In this document: piece by piece, positions 10,256 to 37,400 of the stretch
Numbering within the stretch: position 1 is the first letter of the stretch
How the letters are laid out: every line of letters starts with the position of its first letter
DNA from: Notospermus geniculatus
Lineage: Eukaryota > Nemertea > Pilidiophora > Heteronemertea > Lineidae
Length of the DNA: 64,000 bases
Assembly: GCA_002633025.1 (NCBI GenBank)
Contig: NMRB01000101.1
Location: 542,226-606,225, forward strand
Direction: 5' to 3'
The notes under the pieces: model-generated
Told to the model about the DNA's origin: nothing
What the model saw: the letters and a program-made list of their open reading frames with translations, nothing else
The model's database searches: none
Translations under genes and position numbers: made by a program

Positions 10256-10861
10256 CCGTCGATGCGCAGTAGTTCCACTCATTCTGTATAGATGTCTCTT
10301 TAATCGCTTTCAATACATCAGTGCGAACTCGACTGCTGTCCGCTAAACGGCTCCTAGGAACGAGGTACGTTAAGGTAAATTTCTACTTCCAAACCTCGTC
10401 CCAAGGATTACTGCACTTCCTATGACGTCAATACAGATAAAAGTGTAGAGTGATGAGCACTGTGTGTTTTCATTACTAATCGATCATTTCTGGTGACAAA
10501 TACCGCTTTAGGTAGGTCGGATTTTTTCTAAGGAAGTGCCGATTTCTGAGGATATAAATATTCCTACCTATTCCATATGATTCTCAATTTATTTTATGTA
10601 AATTTATTGGTGTTTTGGCAAGTTTTTTCTCGCGTTGGACCACATACTTGACAGATAGTAGATTTCATACACGTAACTGTATACATTGTATAGGCCTGTG
10701 TAAAGTTGTCTACATGTACATTACATGTGTTACTTATGTTAGCTCTTTATCAATCAATGAACTATACTGGGATATGGTGTTGGATCTTCTACAAAGGCAC
10801 GAAATTTTTGTGGCTTCTTCCTTCCTGGTCATTTCGGGCTGGTAGGCCTGGTGGGCCTAGC

Positions 10862-11250
10862 ATAAGGCCATATAAAATTAATAGATTCTCATCACTAGGA
10901 TTTCAAAAATTTGGCAGGGAGGCGAATTTATATTTTATATTTTATATTTTTTTATCCATGAATTAGAACAGTTTCCACATGCTTCCATGGCGGGGCCAAG
11001 GCCTGCCTGCAAAACCTGACTGGAGGCTGCATGCATAGAGAAAAAGGAAGCAACTATTAGTACTGCCTGCTGTTCACAAGTGGCACACACAAGCAATATT
11101 GATGATTGATCCTTGTGAAAGCAGATGATCAAAAATGGAGAAAAAACACAGTTTTGGAAGAAATATAAAATATTAAAAAAAATTGGGACGGAGGCAAAAA
11201 TCGGGGCGGGAGGTGATGAGAATCTATTTATTAATTTTATATGGCCTAAT
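10862..11250. mobile_element. 389-bp inverted-repeat element, AT-rich
   Basis: The left end ATAAGGCCATATAAAATTAA with AGATTCTCATCAC is mirrored by GTGATGAGAATCT and TTAATTTTATATGGCCTAAT ending at 11250. The interior contains AATTTATATTTTATATTTTA repeats. No coding. Confidence 0.7.
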
Positions 11251-11304
11251 ATGAAACACTGACTAACTGAAACAAAGGCAGATGTTACACTGTTTGTATT
11301 TCGT

Positions 11305-11410
11305 GTCACGTGTCATAGTGGTGCAGTAGAAACACCAGTGCCTGTCACCTCTGGAGGTTCAGGTTCGACCGCGCAGGTTTTCCGGGCACACTGGTTTCCT
11401 CCTGCTGTAC
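11305..11410 (+). mobile_element. SINE family B copy (tRNA-derived)
   Basis: CATAGTGGTGCAGTAGAAAC followed by GGAGGTTCAGGTTCGACCG is tRNA-like (B-box-like GGTTCGACC), and it runs into CCGGGCACACTGGTTTCCTC. Other copies, mostly on the other strand, are at 17872-17965, 18204-18350, 21895-22000 (+), 50694-50832, 47040-47105 and 58214-58270. Confidence 0.55.
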
Positions 11411-12073
11411 TTATGATTCATCCAATGTTGTCCACAGTACAGAGGCAAGAATGGTATATTTGGCACAAAGCTCTCAAGTAAAGTATCATAGGCCTGTGGA
11501 ACAATTGTTGAACTATGTCCAGTGAGTGGGAGAAAACCAGAGTACCCGTGAAAACCTCTGCTATTACCACTGGAAAGAGAATTTCTGTGTCTATCACATG
11601 AAGTAGGCTGGAGTGAGGACTGAACACAGAGTGGCTGAATTCCCATCTTTTCCCTGCAACACATTCTGCAAAAAACCATGCAACCTGCATGCCAGCAGAA
11701 CTACTGTCGAGCATCGATAACTCGATTACCGTTCGTTAGTTATTCCACATGGGACGACGCTTAGTCTCTGATCGCCAGCGTTTTTCCTAGCGATGAACTC
11801 GCTAGAACTAATTGCATAAAGTCAGCCTCCTGGCGCATATGTTTTCTGGCATATCTATGGGTTTTGATAATTCAATTTTTTTCTGAATACCCTCTCCATA
11901 CAGAGCGAAATGCTTCAGTTTTTAGTCAGGATCTGTTGCGATATTTGTGCTGAAAAACCCTCAATGTTTGTATTTTCAGGAAAATTCCATGAAAAAACAT
12001 GACGTGATAAGGAAAACATAGCACACAGAGTTAAGATTTGGGTGCTAGACTAGGATTTGAAATTGACATTGGC

Positions 12074-27621
<15,548 letters not shown>

Positions 27622-27756
27622 CCAATGAGAGACAGTTCCGTGGACACTTCAAGTGCATGACCTCTGGGTCAAAAATAACTCGATCGCAACAACTATGTTT
27701 CAGTCGTAGACTTGAACTCTGACATTTCTTGATGCAACAGATTTACCGTACTTCCA

Positions 27757-27875
27757 CAGAGCCACAGTGGTGTAGTGATTCGGGTCTTTAATTGGTGGTC
27801 AGAGGGTCCCATGTTCGAATTCTTCCGTAGCGTGCGACTTTGGGCAAATCTCTGCCTCACTGGCCTCTCTCCACC
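27757..27875 (+). mobile_element. tRNA-derived SINE head (family E)
   Basis: AGCCACAGTGGTGTAGTGAT and a B-box-like TGTTCGAATTC are followed by GCGACTTTGGGCAAATCTCT, a pattern common in animal SINEs. Single copy in the window. Confidence 0.55.
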
Positions 27876-27883
27876 CAGGGCCC

Positions 27884-27942
27884 GTATGCATAAAGGTGGA
27901 ATAAGCTTATTCCAGGTATAACTTGATGCATACGGGCCTAGG
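27884..27942. repeat. Hairpin GGCCCGTATGCATAAAGGTGG, copy 1
   Basis: GGGCCCGTATGCATAAAGGT with GAATAAGCTTATTCC at the centre and ATGCATACGGGCC at the end forms a hairpin. A longer version is at 47571-47690. Confidence 0.7.
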
Positions 27943-28071
27943 TGTGTAAATGGGTACCGGTCGGAAATGCCCCGATTTTAGCGCTGAATGAGCAGCTCAT
28001 CTGAGTTCTACTGAAAGGTTTCAGGACAGACTGGGGTTAAAGTGTAAAGTCGGATGACACCTCTACCGTTG

Positions 28072-28420
28072 TTGATAAAGTCTGGCAACATCTATCTTTG
28101 ACCTAATGGAATGCGGAAGCTAGGAAATTGATCGTTGGAATTTCCACGGACCTTTAATCACACGCGGCTATTGAATGACCGGTGGACAACGCGAACAATC
28201 GGGGAACGACCACAAGTGATCGACAGGCATGATTATAAACCGCAATTTCCACGGACCTTTAATCACACGCGGCTATTGAATGACCGGTGGACAACGCGAA
28301 CAATCGGGGAACGACCACAAGTGATCGACAGGCATGATTATAAACCGCAAAGCTCTGTCACATTACATGACTTCCGCATTCCATTAGGTCGAAGATAGAT
28401 GTTGCCAGACTTTATCAATC
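28072..28420. mobile_element. Foldback element with a 105-bp internal tandem duplication
   Basis: Arms of about 48 bases (TTGATAAAGTCTGGCAACAT.. and ..ATGTTGCCAGACTTTATCAA) enclose two almost identical 105-base units starting at about 28139 and 28244. An open frame across them (28135-28398) simply repeats the same 35 residues and is not thought to be a gene. Confidence 0.8.
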
Positions 28421-28805
28421 AGACTATAAACCCAAACTTTAACTTTAACTTTTAAGCTTCAATGATATACTTGAACTCTCTGACCAGTTCTCGCTGCAGT
28501 AGTTCTGCTACCATACCAGTGTTGAATAATTGCAGTGGTGTACCGGTACCGGTAGTTTGGACTTGATTTGGACTGCCATAGCGCGTTGGTGACATAAGTC
28601 GGCACTGAAGAGGATAACTACTTCGCTACGGAAATTTGCGTCATTACGACGTCATGTTGTGCATTTAAGTCTTCTATAGTGGACTGGAACTCTAGTCGAT
28701 CGTAGTGAAGTGTTTAGGCACTGCTGGTTTGGAAGGTACTGCCAAGTACCACTGTCAACTTCCATTGCATATCCCTGCTGCTTGTTGAGAAGTTTCTTGG
28801 ACGCC

Positions 28806-29136
28806 AGGGCCGACCGCACAGAAAGTCCGACAGTGCTACCAGCGGCAGTTAGTAATAATGCATTTTCCCGTTAACTAAACTGCCAATAGAGGCTTTGAAT
28901 ATGACGTCACAAGCCGCCGTGCTGGAGGACACATGCTGCAGAGGCGCAGCGAAATGAGTCGTGCATGCCCTAATGAAGTTAGGTCAAACAATAGCCTGGC
29001 ACACTTCACGCACACGTCATGGTCGGCTCACACATCTGTGCCCTGTGTCCTCCAGAATGGCCGCCAGGATGACGTGATTGCAAAGCCTCTATAGGCACCG
29101 GAAGCACTATCGGACTTTCTGTGCGGTCGGCCCCAG
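28806..29136. mobile_element. 330-bp inverted-repeat element
   Basis: GGGCCGACCGCACAGAAAGT with CCGACAGTGCT at the left is mirrored by AGCACTATCGGACTTTCTGT with GCGGTCGGCCCC at the right. A second inverted pair (ATAGAGGCTTTGAATATGAC / TGCAAAGCCTCTAT) is nested inside and resembles 48888-49044. Confidence 0.7.
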
Positions 29137-29190
29137 GATGCTAAAGAATTGTTGATCTTTGATTGGTGTGTATTCCATTGATTGTTTAGA

Positions 29191-29407
29191 TACCGTATAC
29201 GCAAATATTTTCGCGGGATAATATTTTACGAATTGAACATTTTTTTTTCTGTTTCACGTGGATTAACGTTCGCGTCAAGGGCAGGGAAGGGAACTGACTG
29301 GACTGTTGGGGCAAACTTTTATGCGTGTATTAATATTCGCGGCGAAATTTTGATTTCGTGATTTTCACGAGAATATTTACACGCGAAAATATTTGCGTAT
29401 ACGGTAT
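29191..29407. mobile_element. Foldback element with ATTTTCGCG ends
   Basis: TACCGTATACGCAAATATTT with TCGCG at the left and CGCGAAAATATTTGCGTATA with CGGTA at the right are perfect inverse copies. A related element is at 31546-31755. Confidence 0.75.
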
Positions 29408-29569
29408 ACTGTAAGTTGTTCCTCCGTGTTGGAGTTATACCTTGTATAGATTATATTGCTTGTGTTAAAGATCATACCTTGTATGAAGTAATTGCAAATG
29501 TTTGAACGATTCATGCATTGTATGAATTGAAAATTGTTGTTTTGTATTGGATTCCACGGTGTCTTTCCA

Positions 29570-30960
29570 TTTCGCCCTTTCCCAATTCGCCCCCTAATGG
29601 TTATTGGTTAGGGTTAGCTACCAGTATTTAATGGATTTACTGTTAGGGGGCGAAATGGGAAGGGGCGAAGTGGGAATGATTGATTGTAAATTCGAAGTGT
29701 AATTTATACCGTGTATTGATTGATTGTGAATTTGGATTGTACCATATCAGGAAATTTGTACCTTGTATGGATTGATAGTGAATTTGTTAGCTCACCTGTG
29801 AGCTATCTAGTTGTCATGCAGTGTCCATCGTCCATTAGCAATGCACGTTTCGTAACCACTGGAGCTATTGATCTGAAACTTGGTACATATTTACCCCTAG
29901 GTCAGATGACCTATGACACGAAGTTTGTGTCTGATTTGATTATCGGCTTGACCACCAGGTGGCCACAACAACCTTGGTCATCTGAAACACCCCACCTCCC
30001 CTGCTACGATGCATGCCTCAAGCCCCTCTGGTATTGGTGGTGTTCTGAAAACAGAGAGGAAGCCTATTTTAAAAGCAATCCAGCATTGGATAAACAACAG
30101 AGCTCAGCTCAGCTCAGCCAAGTGCAAAGTGAGACTGAGCATTAATCCAGAAAGAAAGCTAAAAATGTCCGAATGTGGGGAGATTTCTTCTCCCTGGCTA
30201 CAGGTGCGTCAGTTTAGTCTGTGGAGAGGCTTGGGCATTGTCACAAACTTCCTTCGGGCCGTTGAGTGGATACCTAAGACGGTAGGCAGCCTGGTGAAAT
30301 CGGCTTGATATAGGAGGAAGCTTACAACGATGAGTTCAGGTCTTTCGATTATATTTCAATATTGATGTAACTCCTTTTGGGGGTGCAGTGAAAATATAAT
30401 AGAAAGGCCTTTCATCATTGGAAGTTTCAGCGAGGTTTGAGTTGGTGAAGTAACTCATTCAGTCATCATTCAAAGCTCCCTCCTGATATACAAGTGTTGC
30501 TACACTAGATATCAATCATGACCCCAATGAGGAAACCAGGTGAGGGGTGGAATTGGATAGGGACTGGGACATGGAACTGTGTTAAAAACAATACAGATCC
30601 ATGTGTATCTGTTGATACTCCCAATGCTTCTACCAAGCAGGTCCTAGCAGAAGTTGCTTATAGCCGCGGAGTGCACGAAGTGCATGGCGTTGGTAGCGTC
30701 GAGATGTTGGCTCCAAACACTTCTCATGCCTTCTGGGTTTAGGGCGGACTCACGGATAAGTTTAATGGGATAGCCCCATGACAATGTTCCAGTACCTTAG
30801 ACAAACTGCAGAAGAAATACTTCCTCACATTTGCCATGCACCAAATTTGGTCAAAATCAAGAGCCATTATTAGTTGCTCCACCGATGTCGAACTTTTGGC
30901 ATCATGTTTTCTATTACATGTTCCTTGTGTTCATTATTAAAGTACCGGTATAGGCCTACT
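29570..30960. other. Intergenic, no gene recognised
   Basis: A small inverted repeat of CCATTTCGCCC / GGGGCGAAATGG lies at 29568-29680. Open frames at 29720-30145 and 30009-30308 overlap in different frames and show no family signature. Confidence 0.35.
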
Positions 30961-31041
30961 TGTTGTTAGAGGGCAGAGAAAGGGCAAAATCCCCCTCCCC
31001 TCCCAAGCTCTTCCTCTCTGATTTCCAAGTTTTTCTTGTAT

Positions 31042-31157
31042 GCCTCCAGTAGGAGGCGTAGCATATTGCCTGCCTCCAATAGGAGGTGTAGCATAATGCC
31101 CGCCTCTAGTAGGAGGCGTAGCATATTGCCCGCCTCCAAAAGGAGGCGTAGCATATT
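31042..31157. repeat. 30-bp tandem repeat, four copies
   Basis: Units such as GCCTCCAGTAGGAGGCGTAG followed by CATATTGCCT recur at 31042, 31072, 31102 and 31132. Each unit contains a CCTCC..GGAGG palindrome. Since 30 is divisible by 3, open frames with repeated peptides appear on both strands, but nothing else suggests coding. Confidence 0.85.
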
Positions 31158-31545
31158 AATCATTAGGTATTGTGTGGCGTCCAAGCCTTGTGTGGCGTCT
31201 GTCAGTCAGTCTGTCAAGGTGGCAATGTTTTGTAACTATGAGGCCAGGTCACGAACTGAAATTTATTACCGGTACCCGGTACCTGTATAATTGTTTTCCG
31301 ACATTACAACTACCGTACACCATATTACACAGCAACTACGACGTCATAGCCTAAGTCACTCTGAGGTTGGCAAGTTGGGACCAAATCATTGTCAATTTCA
31401 GTACCGGTACCGGTATTGTCTGTCTGATTCTATTTCTATCTCCTGGTGTCACCTTCTACCGGTACGTTTAGGCTCATTTTCCGTGTGACTTTACACTGGT
31501 TTTGTAGCAGAGGGTCACAATTGTAAATTTGTACCGGTACTGCAT

Positions 31546-31755
31546 ACTGTAAACCGTGATATTTTCGCAACGCTAAATGTTCGCGATTTTGGTGATCTAC
31601 GAATTCGCGAAGAATAAATATTCGCGATTGGAACCGTTCGGCTTCAAAAGAATAATAAGAAGAGTAATTTTCGCGCGATTTATGTTCGCGTTTTGACCCT
31701 TGAACGCGAAAATCGCGGAAATAAAACTCGCGCGAAAATTTCACGGTTTACAGTA
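31546..31755. mobile_element. Foldback element with CGCGAAAAT words
   Basis: TACTGTAAACCGTGATATTT at the left and AAATTTCACGGTTTACAGTA at the right are inverse copies. The interior is rich in TTCGCG/CGCGAA. Confidence 0.75.
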
Positions 31756-32099
31756 TCTTGTATGGATTCACGTGTCTGATCACTGATTTTTTGCGATATT
31801 GTCAGTTCACAATGTACCGGTACCGGTACCGGTAAGAGTTATCCGGCGAATAATTTTTCCATCAAAACTATTATGTAAATTATGTAAATTTATGTGCACT
31901 CTATGTAAATGAATGTCGAAGTAGGCAAAATACATTTGATGTTTTCTAAACAATGTGTTGTGTTATTTATTTCCTTAATCCTCATCAAGATATATTTTGC
32001 TATAACTGAAAAAGGAAGGGAAATAATAAAAAATAAGATTCCCAACTCTAAGAGTTGTCATAATCAAAAAAGTCACAAATTTGTAGGATTTGAAATTAA

Positions 32100-32379
32100 A
32101 ATTCATTTTAGTTACACTAGCCGCCATTAGGGGGCTAGCCCTAGCGGCGATTTTCGGAACTAAATAATTGAAATTCAAATTCTACAAATTTGTAATTTAA
32201 TTTGAATTAGTTTTTGGAGGGAAATAAATTACTTCCCTCCAAAAATGACGTCATTTCCGTCTAAAAATTCAACTGCGCATGCGCACAACGCGTCATTTCC
32301 CTCCAAAAAATACTAAAAAATACATGGCATTACAATTGAACACCATATATTTTGGAGGGAAATGACGCGTTGTGCGCAT
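32100..32379. repeat. Third, diverged copy of the palindrome's core element
   Basis: CTAGCCCTAGCGGCGATTTT, TTGGAGGGAAATAAATTACT and the AACTGCGCATGCGCACAACG block match the inner arms of the palindrome at 32381-33554 with several differences. It stops abruptly at the single N at 32380. Confidence 0.75.
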
Positions 32380-32380
32380 N
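32380..32380. other. Single unresolved base at a junction
   Basis: One N separates the diverged element copy from the left arm of the large palindrome. The expected continuation of the element (GCGCAGTTG) is missing, so this is probably a scaffold or polishing join. Confidence 0.8.
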
Positions 32381-33554
32381 TTCCTTCACTTTCATGGTGA
32401 TTTTGGCCTCGGCTACAGGTTGCGGAACCTTCCATTCCATCCTGATAACATGAGTGAGGGGTTAATTCTTTTAGCGCTGGCTCGTGCCAGTGCTGAGAAT
32501 TAACCCCTCATCATTCTCAGGATGCCAAACGTCGTCCTGCCAACAACGAAGTGAGAAAAATAAAAAGAATAAAGATTCACACCTCTTTAGATGTTGGTTT
32601 ACCCTCTTTTGACCAATACCTGAATAGTCATCAAAATAAAGACGGGAGAACCCAAAATAAAAATTAAAAGTTTGCAGAAGTTGAACATGTTGAAGTTTGT
32701 TTAAATTCTACAAATTTGAATTTGAAATTAAAACTCATTTTAGTACCTCAAGTCGCCGCTAGGAGGCTAGCCCTAGCGGGGGTTTTGGAACTAAAATGTT
32801 TCAAATTCAAATTCTACAAATTTGTAGAATTGAATTTGAATTTGTTTTTTGGAGGGAAATAAATTACTTCCCTCCAAAAATGACGTCATTTCCGTCTAAA
32901 AATTCAACTGCGCATGCGCACAACGCGTCATTTCCCTCCAAAATATATGGTGTTCAATTGTAATGCCATGTATTTTTTAGTATTTTTTGGAGGGAAATGA
33001 CGCGTTGTGCGCCGTGCGCATGCGCAGTTGAATTTTTAGACGGAAATGACGTCATTTTTGGAGGGAAGTAATTTATTTCCCTCCAAAAAACAAATTCAAA
33101 TTCAATTCTACAAATTTGTAGAATTTGAATTTGAAACATTTTAGTTCCAAAACCCCCGCTAGGGCTAGCCTCCTAGCGGCGACTTGAGGTACTAAAATGA
33201 GTTTTAATTTCAAATTCAAATTTGTAGAATTTAAACAAACTTCAACATGTTCAACTTCTGCAAACTTTTAATTTTTATTTTGGGTTCTCCCGTCTTTATT
33301 TTGATGACTATTCAGGTATTGGTCAAAAGAGGGTAAACCAACATCTAAAGAGGTGTGAATCTTTATTCTTTTTATTTTTCTCACTTCGTTGTTGGCAGGA
33401 CGACGTTTGGCATCCTGAGAATGATGAGGGGTTAATTCTCAGCACTGGCACGAGCCAGCGCTAAAAGAATTAACCCCTCACTCATGTTATCAGGATGGAA
33501 TGGAAGGTTCCGCAACCTGTAGCCGAGGCCAAAATCACCATGAAAGTGAAGGAA
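32381..33554. repeat. 1.17-kb near-perfect palindrome
   Basis: The left arm starts TTCCTTCACTTTCATGGTGA and the right arm ends TCACCATGAAAGTGAAGGAA. The arms of about 560 bases appear identical except for a 7-base insertion (CGTGCGC) near 33011, around a loop of about 49 bases at 32940-32988. Smaller nested palindromes lie inside each arm (CTAGGAGGCTAGCCCTAG; AATTCTACAAATTTGTAGAA). No gene is present. Confidence 0.9.
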
Positions 33555-33811
33555 TTTAACACATTTTTTATATCAATAGCATTATTTATTTACAAATGTA
33601 CTAGGCCTAGGCCAATTTCGAACTTTCTCAAAGTAGCCTAGGCCTACAACAAACAACAGATGAATGGGAAACCTAGTTTTTCTGCACAAAATCCACATTT
33701 TCACAACAAAAAGGAAAGTTTTCTGAAATAACGTCTGCTTCCCAAGATTTCATGACATGTACGTAATTAGATGACGAACCCCATTTTCTATTTGACTGTA
33801 GGAATCAGATT

Positions 33812-34230
33812 AATGCGGGTGATCCACTGACTTGACGACGAGTTTACGATCAGTTGGCGACTTGTTCACGACGGCAGTCTTCAACAAGTCGCCAACTCGT
33901 CGTAAACTAGTCGCAAACTGATCGTAAAGAAATGACGTGAGGTTGAAGCTGATCCACCGAAAAAATACGTACTGCTACAGAGCAAACTTTTTACGACGAG
34001 TTGACGACTAGTTTGCGACCAAATCAAACATGTTTGATCTCATCGTAAACTCGTCGCAAACTAGTCGTCAACAAATTTCAGTCGTGAACGAGTCGCAAAC
34101 CCGTCGTGAACAAATCGTGAATGCTGATCCACCTGCCACGATTTTTCGTCGTCAACTAATCGGCAACCCGTCGTGAACAAGTCGCCAACTGATCGTAAAC
34201 TCGTCGTAAAGTCGGTGGATCACCCGCATT
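33812..34230. mobile_element. Inverted-repeat element of iterated CGTCGTAAAC / GTCGCCAAC words
   Basis: AATGCGGGTGATCCACTGAC at the left and GTCGGTGGATCACCCGCATT at the right are inverse copies with arms of about 60 bases. The interior has about twenty short, partly inverted iterations of ACTCGTCG, GATCGTAAAC and GTCGTGAAC. It lies 210 bases downstream of the MRPL37 stop codon, probably in or beyond its 3' UTR. Confidence 0.75.
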
Positions 34231-34439
34231 ACAATGAAGGTAAACCGATGCATTTTGTCCACTGCATTCATCAGGTCAATGAGGACACACCTCCATTGAA
34301 ATCTCCACGGTCAAATCCTCTTTCTTATCAACTCCTCGTTAGTACGAACTTAACCACTGGACCCCGAAGGGTTCGTAATAGCGAGTGAGGACTGTTCTTT
34401 CTTGACGAAGGTCTGGATTCAAGTTCTATCTCTTGATGA

Positions 34440-37400
34440 TCATGACGAAGACTGCAGACTGATTCCGTTCAAATAAACTGCTAATAATTTTCTAAAAACC
34501 TCCGGGTCATAGTTCTCATATTTAGTGTTCCTCAACATCGCCCGTTTAGGGATGACTTTGTCGAAGAGTCTGTTATCTCTGTCGAACCAGACGAAATTTT
34601 TGATGCCGTCGCTGCTGGAGAAGTCGAGAGTATTGAGCTGGTAGAAGATGAGGTGGAAATCGATGCCATTTGAATGGACGCACTGGCCTGAGATGGGTTC
34701 TGGTAATGTGGTCACATCGTCCTGCAAGAGAGTGGTAGTAAACATAAAGTCGTCTCCAAATTTCGCAAATTTTTCAACCCTTCCTCAGGCACTTCCTAGT
34801 CACTTCTGGGATCTCTACCAGAAAGTGCCTGAGGAAGACCACAAGGTACAAGGCACCATGACTCGCTGTCCCATGTGACGGACGTGAAGAGCCAGGGATG
34901 ATTTGAACCCCATATGGCCCACGCTGGATTTTAACCCAGGACCTGTCACTTGCCAAGTGGATGTGATAACCACTAGACTATCGAGGCTCATCGAAAATAG
35001 AATGTGACAACTTGACATCCGAGCCAAAGCGCACATGTCATGTGATGGGAGGACAACACTTTGCCGGCGTAGGTTTCACAACGTCTAGCAGACTTTGTCT
35101 TCAGTGTTCCACCGAACATCTCTGCACGTAGTTCAACCCACCCCATACTTAGCCTTGGCATGAGCGATTAGATGCCCAAACAGGAACAGCATTGCTTTAG
35201 CATTAAGTTGCTCCGAGCTCCATAACATTCTGGCGTTGCTAATGAACAGCGTGTGTGGGACACTGTGACTGTAAGGCAGCTGCCAACCTAGAAAATAAAC
35301 ATGTTTCATTTAGAACTGGACGGTGAAAGAACTGTCTCGCTGTGATCTAGCCTCAGTATTCAGGTCCTGTCTCGCTGTGATCTAACCTCAACATTCAGGC
35401 CCTGTCTTGCTGTGATCTAGCCTCAGCATTCAGGTCCTGTCTTGCTGTGATCTAGCCTCAGCATTCAGGTCCTGTCTTGCTGTGATCCAGCCTCAACATT
35501 CAGGTCCTGTTTCGCTGTGATCTAACCTCAGCATTCAGGTCCTGTCTTGCTGTGATCTAACCTCAACATTCAGGTCCTGTCTNNNNNNNNNNNNNNNNNN
35601 NNNNNNNNNNNNNNNNNNNNNNNNNNNNNNNNNNNNNNNNNNNNNNNNNNNNNNNNNNNNNNNNNNNNNNNNNNNNNNNNNNNNNNNNNNNNNNNNNNNN
35701 NNNNNNNNNNNNNNNNNNNNNNNNNNNNNNNNNNNNNNNNNNNNNNNNNNNNNNNNNNNNNNNNNNNNNNNNNNNNNNNNNNNNNNNNNNNNNNNNNNNN
35801 NNNNNNNNNNNNNNNNNNNNNNNNNNNNNNNNNNNNNNNNNNNNNNNNNNNNNNNNNNNNNNNNNNNNNNNNNNNNNNNNNNNNNNNNNNNNNNNNNNNN
35901 NNNNNNNNNNNNNNNNNNNNNNNNNNNNNNNNNNNNNNNNNNNNNNNNNNNNNNNNNNNNNNNNNNNNNNNNNNNNNNNNNNNNNNNNNNNNNNNNNNNN
36001 NNNNNNNNNNNNNNNNNNNNNNNNNNNNNNNNNNNNNNNNNNNNNNNNNNNNNNNNNNNNNNNNNNNNNNNNNNNNNNNNNNNNNNNNNNNNNNNNNNNN
36101 NNNNNNNNNNNNNNNNNNNNNNNNNNNNNNNNNNNNNNNNNNNNNNNNNNNNNNNNNNNNNNNNNNNNNNNNNNNNNNNNNNNNNNNNNNNNNNNNNNNN
36201 NNNNNNNNNNNNNNNNNNNNNNNNNNNNNNNNNNNNNNNNNNNNNNNNNNNNNNNNNNNNNNNNNNNNNNNNNNNNNNNNNNNNNNNNNNNNNNNNNNNN
36301 NNNNNNNNNNNNNNNNNNNNNNNNNNNNNNNNNNNNNNNNNNNNNNNNNNNNNNNNNNNNNNNNNNNNNNNNNNNNNNNNNNNNNNNNNNNNNNNNNNNN
36401 NNNNNNNNNNNNNNNNNNNNNNNNNNNNNNNNNNNNNNNNNNNNNNNNNNNNNNNCATTCAGGTCCTGTCTTGCTGTGATCTACCGTCAGCATTCAGGTC
36501 CTGTCTCGCTGTGATCTAACCTCAACATTCAGGTCCTGTCTCGCTGTGATCTAACCTCAACATTCAGGTCCTGTCTTGCTGTGATCTAGCATCAACATTC
36601 AGGTTCTGTCTCGCTGTGATCTAACCTCAACATTCACGTTATGTCTCGCTGTGGTCCAGCCTCAGTATTCAGGTCCTGTCACAGCCTCAGCAGTCAGTTC
36701 CCAGGCCTATTCCTAAAATGATGAAGCTGGCCCTCCACCTATCTACAGATTATCAAGCCTGACCTACCTGTGTTGTTTTCATAAGTGTAAATATGGTTCC
36801 TGTGCAGATCAATGGTAGGTAATAACGGGTACATCTCTGGTAATTCATACTGGACACTCTCGTCGACAAGGGCTTCACTGCTGAAGGGTTTAAGGGTTCG
36901 GTCACTGGAGATAAGGTATTGATGGTTGCCCTTAATTAGGATAGGGGTACCTGGAAAGATATTAATCATAGATGTAGCATAGAATTCTTAGGCTCCTCCG
37001 TCCATGTGGACCTTAGTTGTTGGTAAAGCACAGCAGATTAACTGAAAAAATCACCAAGTATGAAGACTTTTCAAAATTGTTGAGCAGTTAAAGGAAAATT
37101 TAGCTCTCAGGCTGTATACATATCAGATTTTTCCGTCAGGCCGAAGCCCCAGCATTATTGGCCCTGGTAAGTACGGAGGATGCCATCTCAAGCCACTCAT
37201 GTTCCTCACTTGGATGGGGTTTTGAATTGCCCGTACGAAGACACAAGGTACAAGGCACCACGGCTTACTGTCCGATGCGACGGACTAAAGAGCCAGGGAT
37301 GATCCCATATGATGATGAATTTTACCAACCTTTGTGTAGATACTGAGTTTCGATATAAGGGTCTTCGTTAACTCGTCGCGTGTCCAATAATTCTGGGTAT

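Noticed and set aside
28135-28398. Frame encoding a twice-repeated 35-residue peptide
   Set aside because: It is the 105-bp tandem duplication within a foldback element, with no homology and no gene context.
30966-31290. Leucine-rich repeated peptide on the minus strand (LLLEAGNMLR)
   Set aside because: It is a four-unit, 30-bp tandem repeat. The resemblance to a leucine-rich or coiled protein is a product of the repeat.
35535-36493. Apparent 307-residue frames across N
   Set aside because: The N run hides any stop codons. The flanks are only the 35-bp minisatellite.
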